From Bathynomus jamesi (lineage: Eukaryota > Arthropoda > Malacostraca > Isopoda > Cirolanidae): 64,000 nt of DNA. The position numbers and the translations under genes are program-made. The stretch is from contig JAJOZX010000087.1 of the NCBI GenBank assembly GCA_023014485.1, forward strand, positions 1,559,501-1,623,500. Reading direction: 5' to 3'. The stretch's first letter is position 1. The number at the start of each line of letters is the position of its first letter. Under the pieces are notes generated by a model. That model was given only the letters and a program-made list of their open reading frames with translations, had not been told where the DNA came from and made no database searches. Below are positions 32,280-43,645 of this stretch, piece by piece.

Positions 32280-33115
32280 ATTTCAGCTACTACGGTACGG
32301 AAAAAGAGAAGACCTAAAATCCATGGAATATTATACCCCAAATGGACAGGAAATTCAGAGAAATTCCAGAGCAAAAGATTTTGGGGTTGTAATGACAGAT
32401 GATGCGAAATTTGAAACACAAAATAAGATAGCAGTAAACAGAGGAGCAAAGAGAATAACGGGTCAGATATTGAGAACCTTTAAACGAAGGGATAGGAATG
32501 TAATGATTCCTCTACTGAAAACCCTGATAATACCCAAATTGGAATACTGCTCAGTCCTAACATCCCCATATAAAAAAGAAGACATTAAATAGCTGGAGGG
32601 GATCCAAAGAAGCTTCACAGCCAAGATCAATGGGTGCAAAGAACTAAATTACTGGGAAAGGTTACGAGAACTAGACCTATATTCACTGGAAAGGAGAAGA
32701 GAGAGATACACCATTATTTACACTTGGAAAATAATGGAGAAACTAGTCCCTAATCTTACTTTGAATCCCATAACTCCCCAAACAACGGTGGAAAGTAGAA
32801 GCGGTAGACTGTGTCGTATTCCCAAATTGAAGGCGAGACAGGGAACATCCTTAACCCTGAAAGAAAATAGTTTTGTAGTGAGAGGACCAAAACTGTTTAA
32901 TCAGTTGCCCAAAGACCTAAGAAACACGAAGGGAGTTGCAGTGGAAATCTTCAAAATAAGACTAGACGCCTGGCTCAGAACAGTTCACGATGAGCCGGGC
33001 GTACCTGGCTATGTGAGGTGGAGAGCGCAAGAATCCAACTCACTACTTCACCAGGCCAACTCGAGAAGAGGGGCGACAAGCTTGACCTTCGCGAAATGAG
33101 AAATCATCGCGCGGA
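32280..33115 (+). pseudogene. LINE ORF2 C-terminal part (CR1-like), 5' truncated
   Basis: Two pieces of one frame set: 32323-32592 with IPLLKTLIIPKLEYCSVL, a stop at 32590, then LEGIQRSFTAKI, LRELDLYSLERRRERY and 32734-33099 with NSFVVRGPKLFNQLPKDLR. This is the region following the reverse transcriptase in CR1-like LINEs. The catalytic RT blocks are absent, as expected for 5' truncation during insertion. The tail ends near 33115-33140 in ggttgtaaggtaaggt and a TA array. Confidence 0.8.
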
Positions 33116-33119
33116 ACCT

Positions 33120-33447
33120 TTGTAAGGTTGTAAGGTAAGGTATATATTTATATATATATATTATATATATATAAATATATAAGTGAAAATGTCTAACGTA
33201 ACCTAACCATGACTAAAATAGCCAGACCCAAGGTAACCAAACGGAACCTTACCTAATTTAGACTAACTTAACATGAATAAAATAGATCTGCTTACAATTT
33301 AATTGTTCGGTCGTTACAAATGTTCGGAAATTTCGTGTTTGACTTTATGCGGGTCGACTTTATGCAATAAAGTTTGATTTTTTTCTACTGCACCTCCAGG
33401 AAGCACCAAATCATTGGAGCGCACGCACACACGCACGCACTCACGCA

Positions 33448-33508
<61 letters not shown>

Positions 33509-33816
33509 TCACCCTTCCCCGCCCACACACACCGGACTTGATGTCAGTATAAAAAATTATATGATTCAGTAGATTTAAGTCGACGTTAGTTTAACATGTT
33601 TCTCTGGTATATTCGAATAACAAAGAAAAATAAATCAAAGATTAACGCATGACATTTCGATTTAATCACCAAATCATCCTCAGAACAACTAAAAGCTATT
33701 TTGGAGCAGAATGTACCAACGAAGTTATCTTAAAATTTGAAAGTAAAATAGAATATATTTACTAACTATAAAGCCGCAAGCTCATCCGTTTTGCCATTTT
33801 GGTGCTGTGACAGAAA

Positions 33817-33850
<34 letters not shown>
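33120..33850. other. Noncoding stretch with microsatellites
   Basis: Contains a TA palindrome (33140-33182), a (CA)/(CT)n compound microsatellite at about 33418-33506 and a TA array at 33822-33852. The rest shows nothing I recognise. Confidence 0.6.
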
Positions 33851-33854
<4 letters not shown>

Positions 33855-33857
<3 letters not shown>

Positions 33858-34180
33858 AAGCAACGCTCAAGACAATCGTAATCACAGTTCAAGTGGAAGT
33901 GAGATGAAAAGTTGCATGTTTTACACAGAACATCCTTTTGCCCATATGCCTATTTCAGGGTACGAGCAGCTCGCAGGAACATTGCCCAGTAAACAGCGGG
34001 TGAATGTATTCATCACCACTAAAATCAACCATGCTCTGTATTATCATAGTTCGGAGAATATCCAAATCCGCATCCATTGTTTTATGCAAGTTCCGACAGT
34101 TTGTATTGCAACCACTTCTAGTTGTTATCACTCCCGATGCATTGATTCTTCAGGAGCCAGATGCACCATTAGCTTGTGTT

Positions 34181-34241
<61 letters not shown>

Positions 34242-34324
34242 GGGCAATGCCTCTATCGATAGTTTGCATTGCAAGCACTCTTAACTCTATAGGTCTGCGT
34301 GCATGATTCAGCAGGAGTAATATG
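33855..34324. repeat. Diverged duplicated segment around a TA array
   Basis: The segment at about 34097-34185 (gtttgtattgcaaccact ... gatgcaccattagcttgtgtttcc) resembles about 34258-34345 (gtttgcattgcaagcact ... atgcaccacaagtttgcgtttcc) on the other side of the TA array 34187-34238. It is an old tandem copy. No coding pattern is seen. Confidence 0.5.
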
Positions 34325-35059
34325 CACCACAAGTTTGCGTTTCCTCGCAAGACGACACAACTGCACCGGTTTTAACCACAAATATATTCATATTAACTTA
34401 AGCTTGCGCTACGCAAACTCTATATAATATATACATATATACACACACACACACACACACGTAGCTCAGTTCTACATGAAACAATATTAGCCCCACTCCT
34501 ATTCATTATCATACTAACAGACATAGCCAAAGAAGTAACCAAAATATGATAATAAAAACCCATTCTATATATAGACAGAGTTTATTTCCACAACAGTTTC
34601 GATGCCCACTGACCTTCTCTCGGGGATACAGAAAAACGAATGAACCAGAAACGAGAGCGAAAACAGTTCAGAGACCATTGAGAAATTCACACATAGGATA
34701 GATCCGTTTCCCGACACCGGAAGGGCATTTTATTAAAGGGTCCCTCTTATAAAGTACCTTCGCGCCTTCGAAGCGGGACCCTTAATAAAATGCCCTTCCG
34801 GTGTCGGGAGAACGGGATCTATCCTATGTGTGAATTTCTCAATGGTCTCTGAACTGTTTTCGCTCTCGTTTCTGGTTCATTCGTTTTTCTGTATCCACCC
34901 GAAGAGAAGGTCAGTGGGCATCGAAACTGTTGTGGAAATAAACTCTGTCTATTAGAATGGGTTTTTATTATCATATTTTGGTTACTTCTTTGGCTATGTC
35001 TGTTAGTATGATAATGAATAGGAGTGGGGCTAATATTGTTTCATGTAGAACTGAGCTAC

Positions 35060-35098
<39 letters not shown>

Positions 35099-35194
35099 GT
35101 TTGCGTAGCGCAAGCTTAAGTTAATATGAATATATTTGTGGTTAAAACCGGTGCAGTTGTGTCGTCTTGCGAGGAAACGCAAACTTGTGGTGCA
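34325..35194. repeat. 870-bp palindrome, arms about 410 bp
   Basis: 34325-34742 is the near-perfect reverse complement of 34785-35194, with a loop of about 40 bp. Each arm includes a (CA)n/(TG)n run and a PLE-type end sequence (cgaaactgttgtggaaataaactctg). Both outer limits fall in ordinary sequence. The right limit abuts a copied mariner end (aacggatcaccctgta). Confidence 0.9.
34894..34936 (+). ncRNA. Hammerhead ribozyme-like motif in palindrome right arm
   Basis: Helix I UCCAC/GUGGA (5 bp), core CCGAAGA instead of CUGANGA, a weak helix II around loop AGUG, then CGAAAC and GUU before the helix I 3' strand. It is the diverged partner of the motif at 38187-38229. The left-arm copy has lost part of helix I. 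Confidence 0.45.
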
Positions 35195-35196
35195 AA

Positions 35197-35310
35197 CGGA
35201 TCACCCTGTATAATATATATATATTTTTTTTTTTAAGTTCGGGAAGAACCGATTCGCCTCTATTTAAAAGGGCATATCTCGGCGGAAAAACAAAGAAAAA
35301 GTGAGAGGGA
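35197..35310 (+). repeat. Repeat beginning ttcgggaagaaccg, copy 2
   Basis: Near-identical to 31905-32034, starting within the mariner end aacggatcaccctgta and running through the TA and poly-T tracts into agttcgggaagaaccg. A junction shared across two unrelated elements implies copying of one locus into another. Confidence 0.8.
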
Positions 35311-35354
35311 AGGGAGAGAGAGGAAACCAATTCTCTCTTCCACCAAATCTCGTA

Positions 35355-35425
35355 AATGAGGAGTGATGGTGCAGAGGGGTTAACCACAGGTCGATCCTGA
35401 ACCATCGTTCGAACCCCCTAAAAGT
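35355..35425 (+). repeat. tRNA-derived SINE head, candidate
   Basis: ggtgcagaggggttaaccac resembles a tRNA A box, and the downstream tcgttcgaacccc a B box, about 30 bp apart. No CCA-ready acceptor stem is seen, so it is a SINE-type head rather than a tRNA gene. Confidence 0.4.
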
Positions 35426-35549
35426 AATTTCGTTTACACTCTAATAACCAAACTTTACCTTACCTAACTTAATTAATTTAATCCAAAGACTTTTCGATAA
35501 AATATCACGTCAAGATATATAGCAAGCATTAGTTATATATCAAAATGTT

Positions 35550-35581
<32 letters not shown>

Positions 35582-35976
35582 CATGAAAAAATAAATTAAA
35601 ATAAATTTCACGTACATTCCAAAACCAGCCGTAAACTCTTAGTGCTTAAAGTTAATTATTGTTCACCAACCGAAGGTCGAAGTGACCTTTCTCGTAACAT
35701 TTTCGTCGTCATTGTCATCAACTTTCCTGAAAATGCCTTAAATCGGAAATTAAGGTACCATTCTAATTATTGCATATTTGGAAAACTCGTATAATTTTTA
35801 GGAAGTGTGTGATGTCGTGAATTAAAGATGCACTTTCTGCCTTTTTTTTTGACAGGAAGGAGAAGCCAAGGGCGAAAGTAATTTACTGTAAATAATGAAT
35901 ATTTTTAATCTCTGACTGTAAGTTCAAGGGTCAGACTGCGTATTTTGAAAACTCTTTTACATTACTCCGCTTTATA
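35426..35976. other. Noncoding stretch
   Basis: A (GA)n run at 35553-35581 is the only feature recognised. Confidence 0.6.
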
Positions 35977-35978
35977 TA

Positions 35979-36692
35979 CGGGGTGTTCGAAACTCTCGTC
36001 ACCCCCTACAAAATGTACATATTGTAATACCAATTTTATTTTTGTGTTATTAATTGAATTTATATGTGATTCACTGGCATTTTTTTTCTTTTCCAGGTAT
36101 CAGATTTGTGTGAACAGTGGCAGACCAGTCCACTTACACTCTGGAGGAAAGGATAGTGATGAGCACATGGACTCATGAAAGGTCACATACTGGCAAAACG
36201 ATGCATGATATCCAGAATGATTTCAACACAAGATTCAATAAGGCTGCACCACCAAACAAGACGGTATTACGCTGGGAGAAAAAGCTGTTTGAAACTGGTT
36301 CCATCAAGGACAGACCACCGTCGGGACGACCAACAACGCGAGCAGAACAATGTGAAGGTGTGATTGCATCGATGGCTCGTTCACCGAAAAAAATCACTTC
36401 GGAAACGATCACAAGAACTTGCAGTCCCCATGTCCACAATGAGAGATCACATAACAAAAGATCTCGGCATGAGACCATACCGCCCGTCAAAATGATGGTG
36501 CACACACAGATATTCTTGATTAGTAACTAATTAGTAACTGTACTTACTGTAATTAAAGTAATTGTTGCTAGTGACTTGTTTCTTAAATTACACCTACCAC
36601 ATATAAATACGATTAATCACACAAAAATAAAATTGGTATTACAATATGTACATTTTGTAGGAGGTGACGGGACTTTTCGAACCCCCTGTAGT
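35979..36692 (+). mobile_element. Internally deleted Tc1/mariner-type element
   Basis: Inverted ends of about 65 bp, with ggggtgttcgaaactctcgt at the left and its complement ending cgaaccccctgta at the right. The inner parts (aatgtacatattgtaatacc) are perfect. TA-containing flanks are present. It is about 710 bp long and holds only a transposase N-terminus. Confidence 0.85.
36117..36530 (+). pseudogene. Tc1/mariner-type transposase N-terminus
   Basis: Reads MADQSTYTLEERIVMSTWTH, then TVLRWEKKLFETGSIKDRPP and GRPTTRAEQ, a bipartite helix-turn-helix DNA-binding region with a GRP hinge. About 90 residues are recognisable, and the frame then runs through a deletion junction (after about MARSPKKI) to a stop at 36530. 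The catalytic domain is absent. Confidence 0.8.
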
Positions 36693-37661
36693 ATACAGAG
36701 GGTTCACAAAAGTAAATAAAAGCCACGATGATTTTTCTCAAGAACAAATGACAAAACTCATCACTGGAATGTCAGAACGTGTCAGCTTTACGTAATGCAA
36801 AGGGAAGAGCAATACGATTCTAAATATATTGATTCAATAAATCTGTTATTATTTATTGACTTTTATTATCAAATAAAAAAAACATGGAAATAAACCAAAG
36901 GTATCTAGAAAATATGCCATGTGTCACTATAAAATTTGTGTTTAGAACACACATGGCAAAACAACCTAAATACGCGTAAAATAAAACACATATTTGTGGC
37001 ACTCTAAAACACAATAAATGAGAGGCACCATTCTCCTGAACACCATCACTCAAAACTTAATCACAAATACCTAGATTCTAAACACATCGTTTGTAAGCAC
37101 CAGTGAGGTGCTTAACTATTCATGCACTCAGTCTGCTCTCTCTCATTTCAAACACCTTTCAGTAAAACATGTTCATATTTGAGAAATGACTAGAAATTCG
37201 ATACACGCACATTTAATAATTTGATATGGTAATAAATATAAATATGCTCTGTTTGCGCATGCACCTTGTCCTGTTTGTCAATTGAAATTCTAGTTTAAAG
37301 AGAGGCGTGGAAAAATTGGTTCAGTAGCATTTAATTTAAAGCACTTTAATTATGGTTTATATTATAATTAGTTATCTAATACGACAAAGTGTTCAAAGTT
37401 TTATATATAAAAAAAGAAGGTTGGAAGAACCTTACAGATTAAGTGGAAAATGATAGACACACTTAAATTTGGTTACTAATGAATTTACGTGTACAGGAAT
37501 ATTGGTTATAACATATTACGAGTTCCTTAAATCTACGAGTATATTTAAGTTTAATAATAATGATTGTGGTTGTTTAACGTTCTTAATAACATCTAATCGG
37601 TCATATAACGGAAGAGACGTACAATTTATAAAGTACTCTTTCAGATCCTTATTTTTCCTTC
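36693..37661. other. Noncoding stretch
   Basis: Begins with a mariner-like end (acagagggttcacaaaagta, 36694) that has no visible partner. Nothing else recognised. Confidence 0.5.
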
Positions 37662-37663
37662 TA

Positions 37664-37753
37664 CAGAATGGCCACAAAGTCCCTTTGCAGTGACATTACA
37701 GCATATCTCTATGTTGCCCTTGTTTTGCATGCAACGGGACTTTGTGGCCACTG
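37664..37753. mobile_element. 90-bp mariner-type MITE
   Basis: Inverted ends CAGAATGGCCACAAAGTCCC and GGGACTTTGTGGCCACTG, 22 bp with two differences, between TA dinucleotides. Too short to code. Confidence 0.85.
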
Positions 37754-37755
37754 TA

Positions 37756-38099
37756 TAGGAGAGCAAAAAAATGTACACAAACAAAAATAAAGGATTCAAA
37801 TTTACAGTTTTCTCATTCTTATTTTAAACGGGTAGAGATTTTTGACGGTGTTAAAAAAGTGGCGTCACAGAAATGTTTAGAAAAGTGTTTAGACTTTAAA
37901 CGCGGTTTGTATGATATACTGTGTAGTACATTAATAATGTATTCATGACTCTTTAATGCTAGTTCATACTGATGATGATACCAATAAATTACACTCCATG
38001 AATACTATCTTCAGATAAAATAAATGGGGCGTGAAGGATTCACCTCAGTTTGAAATGGATGTTAGATAAAAACGTTTGGGAAATGCTACATCATTGTAA
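37756..38099. other. Noncoding stretch
   Basis: No element or coding signature recognised. Confidence 0.5.
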
Positions 38100-38272
38100 T
38101 TTATGAAAATAAAAACCCACTCTAATAGACAGAGTTTATTTCCACGACAGTTTCGACGCCCACTGGCATCCATTCGTGTTTCTGTATCCACCCGAGGAGG
38201 ATGCCAGTGGGCGTCGAAACTGTCGTGGAAATAAACTCTGTCTATTAGAGTGGGTTTTATTTTCATATTTTG
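38100..38272. repeat. PLE-derived palindrome
   Basis: Arms of about 65 bp (aacccactctaatagacaga and its complement) around a spacer with ttctgtatccacccgaggag. The arm sequence matches the 34.6/34.9 kb palindrome family. Confidence 0.9.
38187..38229 (+). ncRNA. Hammerhead ribozyme-like motif
   Basis: Perfect 5-bp helix I (UCCAC/GUGGA), core CCGAGGA, one extra G, 6-bp helix II (GAUGCC/GGCGUC, one G-U pair) with loop AGUG, then GAAAC, U and GUC. The core U4 is C here, which usually lowers activity. The left arm of the palindrome lacks the core, so only this strand can fold. Confidence 0.5.
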
Positions 38273-38910
38273 ACCTTCACGTAGAAAAAAGTGAAGTTTT
38301 TTGCATTTATCATTGTAATTGTAATGTATTGTGTTCAGTCCGTGAACCCGTCTGGACGACCGTCTAGTAGCGCTGTATTTTGGAGTTCCTTATCTTTTAG
38401 CGTTCTTTCAGTATAATGTGGGTTGAAATTAATTATGCTTACATCGCAAGTAATCGCCCGCCAGTAATTCAACTCGAATCTCTTTTATTCTCAAGGACTT
38501 GATCATATGTAATCTCCTGACTTTCATCTCTATCTTGCATCAAAATTAATCCGAATATTCACTCGCTTCATCTCTCCGATATAATCGAAATTATTCTTTC
38601 GCTTTAGCAGCAATCGCTTCTGTTTAGTTTAAGAGTGAGGAAGTCCATTAACACATTAAATATTTTATCAGTTGGTTTCGTATTTAAATTACCTTTTTAA
38701 AATCAAAATTTATTTATTCCACGTAAGAAAGAAAAATTAACACCTCCGTAATTAGCATAAATAAATAATATTTGGGGTCGTTTTACCTCCTTCATGTGAC
38801 GCAGGGGAATTAAAACTTTACGTGGGATGGGAACAATCTTAGGGTCACTATAACATCTGAACAGAGAGAGCATCGCTTAACCTCGCTGATCTAACGGGAA
38901 GCAGTGTTAC
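38273..38910. other. Noncoding stretch
   Basis: No element or coding signature recognised. Confidence 0.5.
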
Positions 38911-39106
38911 GATGTGGCCGGGATCTTTTCGGTTTGACGGCCGGCGGAGAAAAACAAAAAGAACCCCAGTTTCTTATTTAGTTAATGTCTATTACATTTC
39001 AGAATAATATATTTAGTTTAGAGAATATTATATAAAGTTTAAGATTCCAAAATTCCTGAAAGTTTTAATATGGTTAATTGAATGCCCGGTTAGGTGAACT
39101 GTACGC

Positions 39107-39192
39107 CCTTGACGATTAGTTAGGTTAAGTCGTGATATTTTCGTTTAAACTAACGAAAATATCACGACTTAACCTAACCAACCGTCAAGGGT
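39107..39192. repeat. Palindrome of the 8489/13993 family
   Basis: Same gacgatt-gttaggttaagt palindrome as in repeat R, preceded here by one minisatellite unit (gcccggttaggtgaactgta). The transposon at 39199 inserted at its right edge. Confidence 0.9.
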
Positions 39193-39198
39193 GTACAG

Positions 39199-41409
39199 TA
39201 GGGTGGATCGATTTTACATTTTTTTCGATTTCCATATTCTAATAGAGACAAAAACTTGCGCATGCATGAGAAAATGGCCTCTGCAAAATCTTAGCTTAAT
39301 AGGTAATCATCTTCTGCCCCCGGCAGAGCGATGAAAATCATATTTTAGTAGTCAAAAACGTATTTTTCTTATAATTTTTAAAATATTTCAATATGCATCA
39401 AAATTATTCCTAATAACTATAAAGTCGATGAAAAAGACCTCATATGATCGTTTTTCCAAGAGCGTTGTCCTACGTTAATATCTTTTGCCCCCGGCAACAA
39501 TGTCAAATGTTGAAAAAATAGGTAATTTATATACATATTTTCAGATCGGCTCTTTGTCTTAAATAATGCATTTATATATTTCCCATAGCATTTATATCGT
39601 TGCTTAGGCATGAAATAACACACACGCAAAATTTTATGACTCTAGAGTAATATCTTCTGTCCCGAGAAAAGTCTAAATGTGGATTATAATTACGTTAATG
39701 CGATGTTATAAGTACGATAAGTACTAAGTACAGCTCCTCGCTTACTAATTTTATAAAATTAGCAACCCAGAACTCACCACGAGGAGGTGGCTGTACGTCG
39801 AGTTCCACCCTATCCAGCCCCAACCACCCTTCCTTTGGCTGCATGTCGATTTACATACGGTAATCTTTCTTAGAATCAAATCGTGGAATTTTTGTTCGGG
39901 AGTGAAGACGGGAGCGGATGAATCCGTCCCTCTCTTCTATTCCACTTACACTGGCAGAGGCTTCGGTTACTAATTTGATGAGTCTCTCGACCGCTTGAGT
40001 ATGACAAGGGAATAGTGGGATCAGTCCATCAGGCTGGTCTCCCGTCTCAACAAACTCTTTTATTCGGGTATCAGGTATTGTTTTTGTAACGGGGGGTTCG
40101 GTCACCTCAGCCGTTTGCCAGTTGATCATTTCGTAATAGTTTTGACTATCGTAGAGCAGCTCAGGCATGGCGAAGGCTCGAATTTACCCCGCTGGTGATT
40201 GTTTTGATCGTGCTTTTAATATTCTTCTCCATCCCAATTCTCTTATTTGTTGCTCATCGGCATGTAGCATGGAGATCAAAATATTTTCTGGGTGAGCAAA
40301 GAAAGAATTTCTACGGAGGACTTTGTTGGCGATTGTCTTAGATCTTTGAGGCATGGTCTGAGAGAGACGCATCATTTCGAAAAAATGTTTTGCGCCCTCA
40401 GTGAAACGAGTTTTTCTTTATCTTAAACCAAATTGGTGCGTAAACTGTCATAATGAATCGCACAATTTCGTTGAAGGTGCTGGAGGGTTCACTGGTTGAA
40501 ACATAGAGGCGCAGAAATCTATTTGCTGTTGTGAGCCACCTGGAATGCGCCATCTTACCTGGATTTCGAGCCGCGAGAGCTGAAGAGCAGCTACCGCTCG
40601 ACACTGCTCTGTAGATGCCTAACAAATATTTTTGGTCAGTGCTCAACTCGGCATCATCTATGTCAATGTCGGGAGATGGAATGGCATCGAATTCTGTAAT
40701 TGGAAGTTTTTCGCAGTCGTTCAGTTGTTTTCCAACTGGTCCAGTAAAGCCCATTGGCCCAGTTGTTTTGCCGTCCAAGTCTTGAATGAGGTGTCGCAGT
40801 GATAATTCATTACCGTGTAATAGGCATATGATCCACTGAACTGGCCTTTGTAGTTTCATTTCAATCATACGAATGGCTCCACCCTTTCGACCCGTGTTCA
40901 CTGCGGTACCATCACAGCCGATAGCCACAATGTCGTCCGTGCTAATATTGTTAGTCTCTAGAAAGTTGATGATACCTGATGTTATTGCAGTGGCAGAACC
41001 TGATGCAGGAGTGAAATGCCCCATGTACTGGGATTCTGGTTCTTGAACTAAAACTATATGATCTGAAAATATGTATATAAATTACCTATTTTTTCAACAT
41101 TTGACGTTGTTGCCGGGGGCAAAAGATATTAACGTAGGACAACGCGCTTGGAAAAACGATCATATGAGGTCTTTTTCATCGACTTTATAGTTATTAGGAA
41201 TAATTTTGATGCATATTGAAATATTTTAAAAATTATAAGAAAAATACGTTTTTGACAACTAAAATATGATTTTCATCGCTCTGCCGGGGGCAGAAGATGA
41301 TTACCTATTAAGCTAAGATTTTGCAGATGCTAATTTCTCATGCATGCGCAAGTTTTTGTTTCTATTAGAATATGGAAATCGAAAAAAATGTAAAAATCGA
41401 TCCACCCTA
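39199..41409 (-). mobile_element. hAT-like transposon, 345-bp TIRs, 8-bp TSD
   Basis: Ends TAGGGTGGATCGATTTT and complement. The flanks are GTGTACAG on both sides (39191-39198, 41410-41417), an exact 8-bp target duplication. The inverted repeats extend about 345 bp (39199-39545 with 41062-41409), with blocks such as ttgccgggggcaaaagatat. An 8-bp TSD and TAGGG start fit hAT, though such long TIRs are unusual for it. The coding part is on the minus strand. Confidence 0.85.
39851..41024 (-). pseudogene. hAT-like transposase, N-terminus deleted
   Basis: Three minus-strand frames. 40398-41024 reads IVAIGCDGTAVNTGRKGGAI (second candidate Asp), then WIICLLHGNELSLRHLI (Cys/His block), GFTGPVGKQL and HSRWLTTANRFLRLYV. 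40184-40375 is a middle part with ILISMLHADEQQIRELGW. 39851-40168 ends with FPCHTQAVERLIKLVTEAS (third candidate, Glu) and RDGFIRSRL. The first Asp and the N-terminal DNA-binding region are missing, because the right TIR starts only about 40 bp upstream. It is homologous in block order to the 28414-30411 relic but clearly a different lineage. Confidence 0.7.
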
Positions 41410-41812
41410 GTGTACAGTTCGTATAACTGGGAATTCAATTAACCTAAGCAGTTGGTAGAGTCTAGAGTTTGACGGTCCCGCAGCCATGACTTGGTACAGG
41501 GGCTCCAAAACCTGTGGAACTCATCAGCAAATGAGTGACTCTTTATTTTGGCGAATTTATGTGGCGAAGAAGAAATACCGAGGAAAATCTTTTTGAAAAA
41601 ATATTAAATGATATTTCCAAATTCATAATGTTTTATTTTTGGTTATTTTTTTCACTTTAAACTCTATTTTCTTGATACTATTTTTGATTTCTCTAAACTA
41701 AAATGTATTATTCTGAAATATAATAAACATTAACTAAATAAAAAAGCTGGGGTTGTTTTTTCCGCCGGTCGTCAAAACGAAAAGATCCCGTGGCCGCCAC
41801 CTTGCCCTGTAA

Positions 41813-43480
41813 TTATTCGCGCTATTTATCGATGTTATCTATTGAAACGGGTACAACTTTTACCTCTAAATTAAAACTTTTGGTAAAACACTGGAATTGT
41901 CTTTTAAACTGTAGGTAATTTAAAGCAATTATACTTTATATTTAAAGTAATTACACCTTGTTAATATGCAGTATGGTTAAATGTAGCTTCAATACGAACT
42001 GTCGTAAATTGCATGCATTCTCGCCAAATATGGTCAGAATTTTTTTTACGTTATACAAAAAACAATTTTATGTTTTAAAATGTTTTATCTATTGTTAGTA
42101 TAAAAGTGTGGTGAGGTATGAGGCTTGGAGGTGTATGATGGAAGTTCGGAGATAGTTAAGAAAGAAAATGGAAAGATATGCGTTATCGACGAGTTATATC
42201 GTCTATCGGTTCGTATAAAAATGATGCTCAGAAGGTTAACTTGACCAAATCTAACCTAAACTAACTTGCCCTCTCCTCTCTTATCCTATCCTAACCTCTA
42301 TTAACCCTTTATGGATGACCGGTACAAATTGGTAACGTTTCAAGTACATGAATTAATAACTGAACCTTACAAACTCCATTGTTAAAGGGTTAATCTCAGA
42401 CAATCGTCCACGCTCGCTTGTGCTTGGAGAAATCTTTTTAGACCCCAACTAGTACTTCGCGGACGGCTCTTCTAAAAGCTATAACTTTTTTTCAGAAGAA
42501 ACTCCACCACACGCACTTTACAACAAAAGATAGAGAACGTCGTCGCGAATAACTTGATGTAAACATTGAAAAAATACGTTTACAACAAAAATGTTTAAAG
42601 CAAAGTTTATGTGACAAAATGTTGGTCAGCTGAATAAGCAGCTTCCCCGCATGTCACTGGGTGGAGTTTATATGTCGAGAGTTCTGAGGTCCGCCCAGCG
42701 GAGCTATTTTACATTTTGTGTTGTTTGTGCTAAAATATAATAAATAATTTTGTGTATCTATTCAGACCACGCTGGTACAAAATTTTATACCCTTTTGTGA
42801 AATCGAGGAGACACAAATCAGTTCATAAATTTACAAAAACACTACAGCCATAAATATTTTTAATCTTCATATCCAAAGCCAGTGAGACCAAATTTGTAAA
42901 GCTGCACTCAAAATGTAGGTGATTCGTGAACTTAACGTAAATAATAAATTCTCACTGGCTTTAAAACTTATGTTCAAAAAGTTGGACAAGTGCTAATTGT
43001 GTACAAAATTTGTGTTTAAATTTATGTTAAAACAAAAAGGCGTTGCCTACAAAAATCATGGACTAGTCTGAAAAATGCGTCCCGCAAAAAGGCATATTTT
43101 TTTTTGTGCAAAATAATAAACCTTGAAAAGAGGACAAGAATAATACATAAAAGCATTTGGGAAAGTGACTGCTCGCAAAATTCGAATCTTCAGTGGCACT
43201 AGTTCAAATCACACTGAGGTAGGGTAAATTTATTGCTAATGTATTTAATCTTAAAACTTAAGTTTCCCTTAGTATGTTGTTCCTGGTGAACACAAAATTG
43301 ATATGCATATAATTCCATTCAGTTTATGAAAAAACACTAAAATGGTATTTAAATGACATTTCCTCCAATAGCTGACGCTAACCACTTCGATTAAATTATT
43401 TTCAAGGAATCATTCCTCCGAAAAAATGTCGACGCGAAAAAATATTTCACCTTCAGGAATGCAGATGGAACTTGCGGGAA
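41813..43480. other. Noncoding stretch
   Basis: AT-rich DNA; I recognise no element or gene. Degenerate words such as cctaacct near 42280 are isolated. Confidence 0.5.
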
Positions 43481-43484
43481 TGGT

Positions 43485-43645
43485 CTGAAATTAGTGGGTA
43501 AACATTTTAATTCTAATGAAGTTAAATATTTTTTCTTCAATCGTATAGTTAATTTGTGGGATGGATTGCCAGTCAGAGGAGTTCAAAGTAATTCGATCGA
43601 ATTTTAAAAAGAAACTGATGCTTATCTTGCCTTAAGCCCCCAGTT
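43485..43645 (+). pseudogene. LINE C-terminal relic
   Basis: A short frame reads KYFFFNRIVNLWDGLPVRGV, then SNSIEF and a stop, KETDAYL. This matches the NRVVNLWNSLP block at the extreme C-terminus of CR1-type ORF2 (compare VNSWISLPVEV near 6350). Only about 50 residues remain. Confidence 0.6.

Larger units (their letters stand above)
38911..41812. mobile_element. Foldback repeat split by a hAT-like transposon
   Basis: Outer inverted repeats of about 120 bp (38911-39035 and 41688-41812; core gggatcttttcg, then ccggcgga) enclose the 85-bp palindrome at 39107-39192. Without the inserted transposon (39199-41409) the foldback is about 690 bp. The ends resemble CAGTG/CAGGG but no target duplication is visible. 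Confidence 0.75.
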
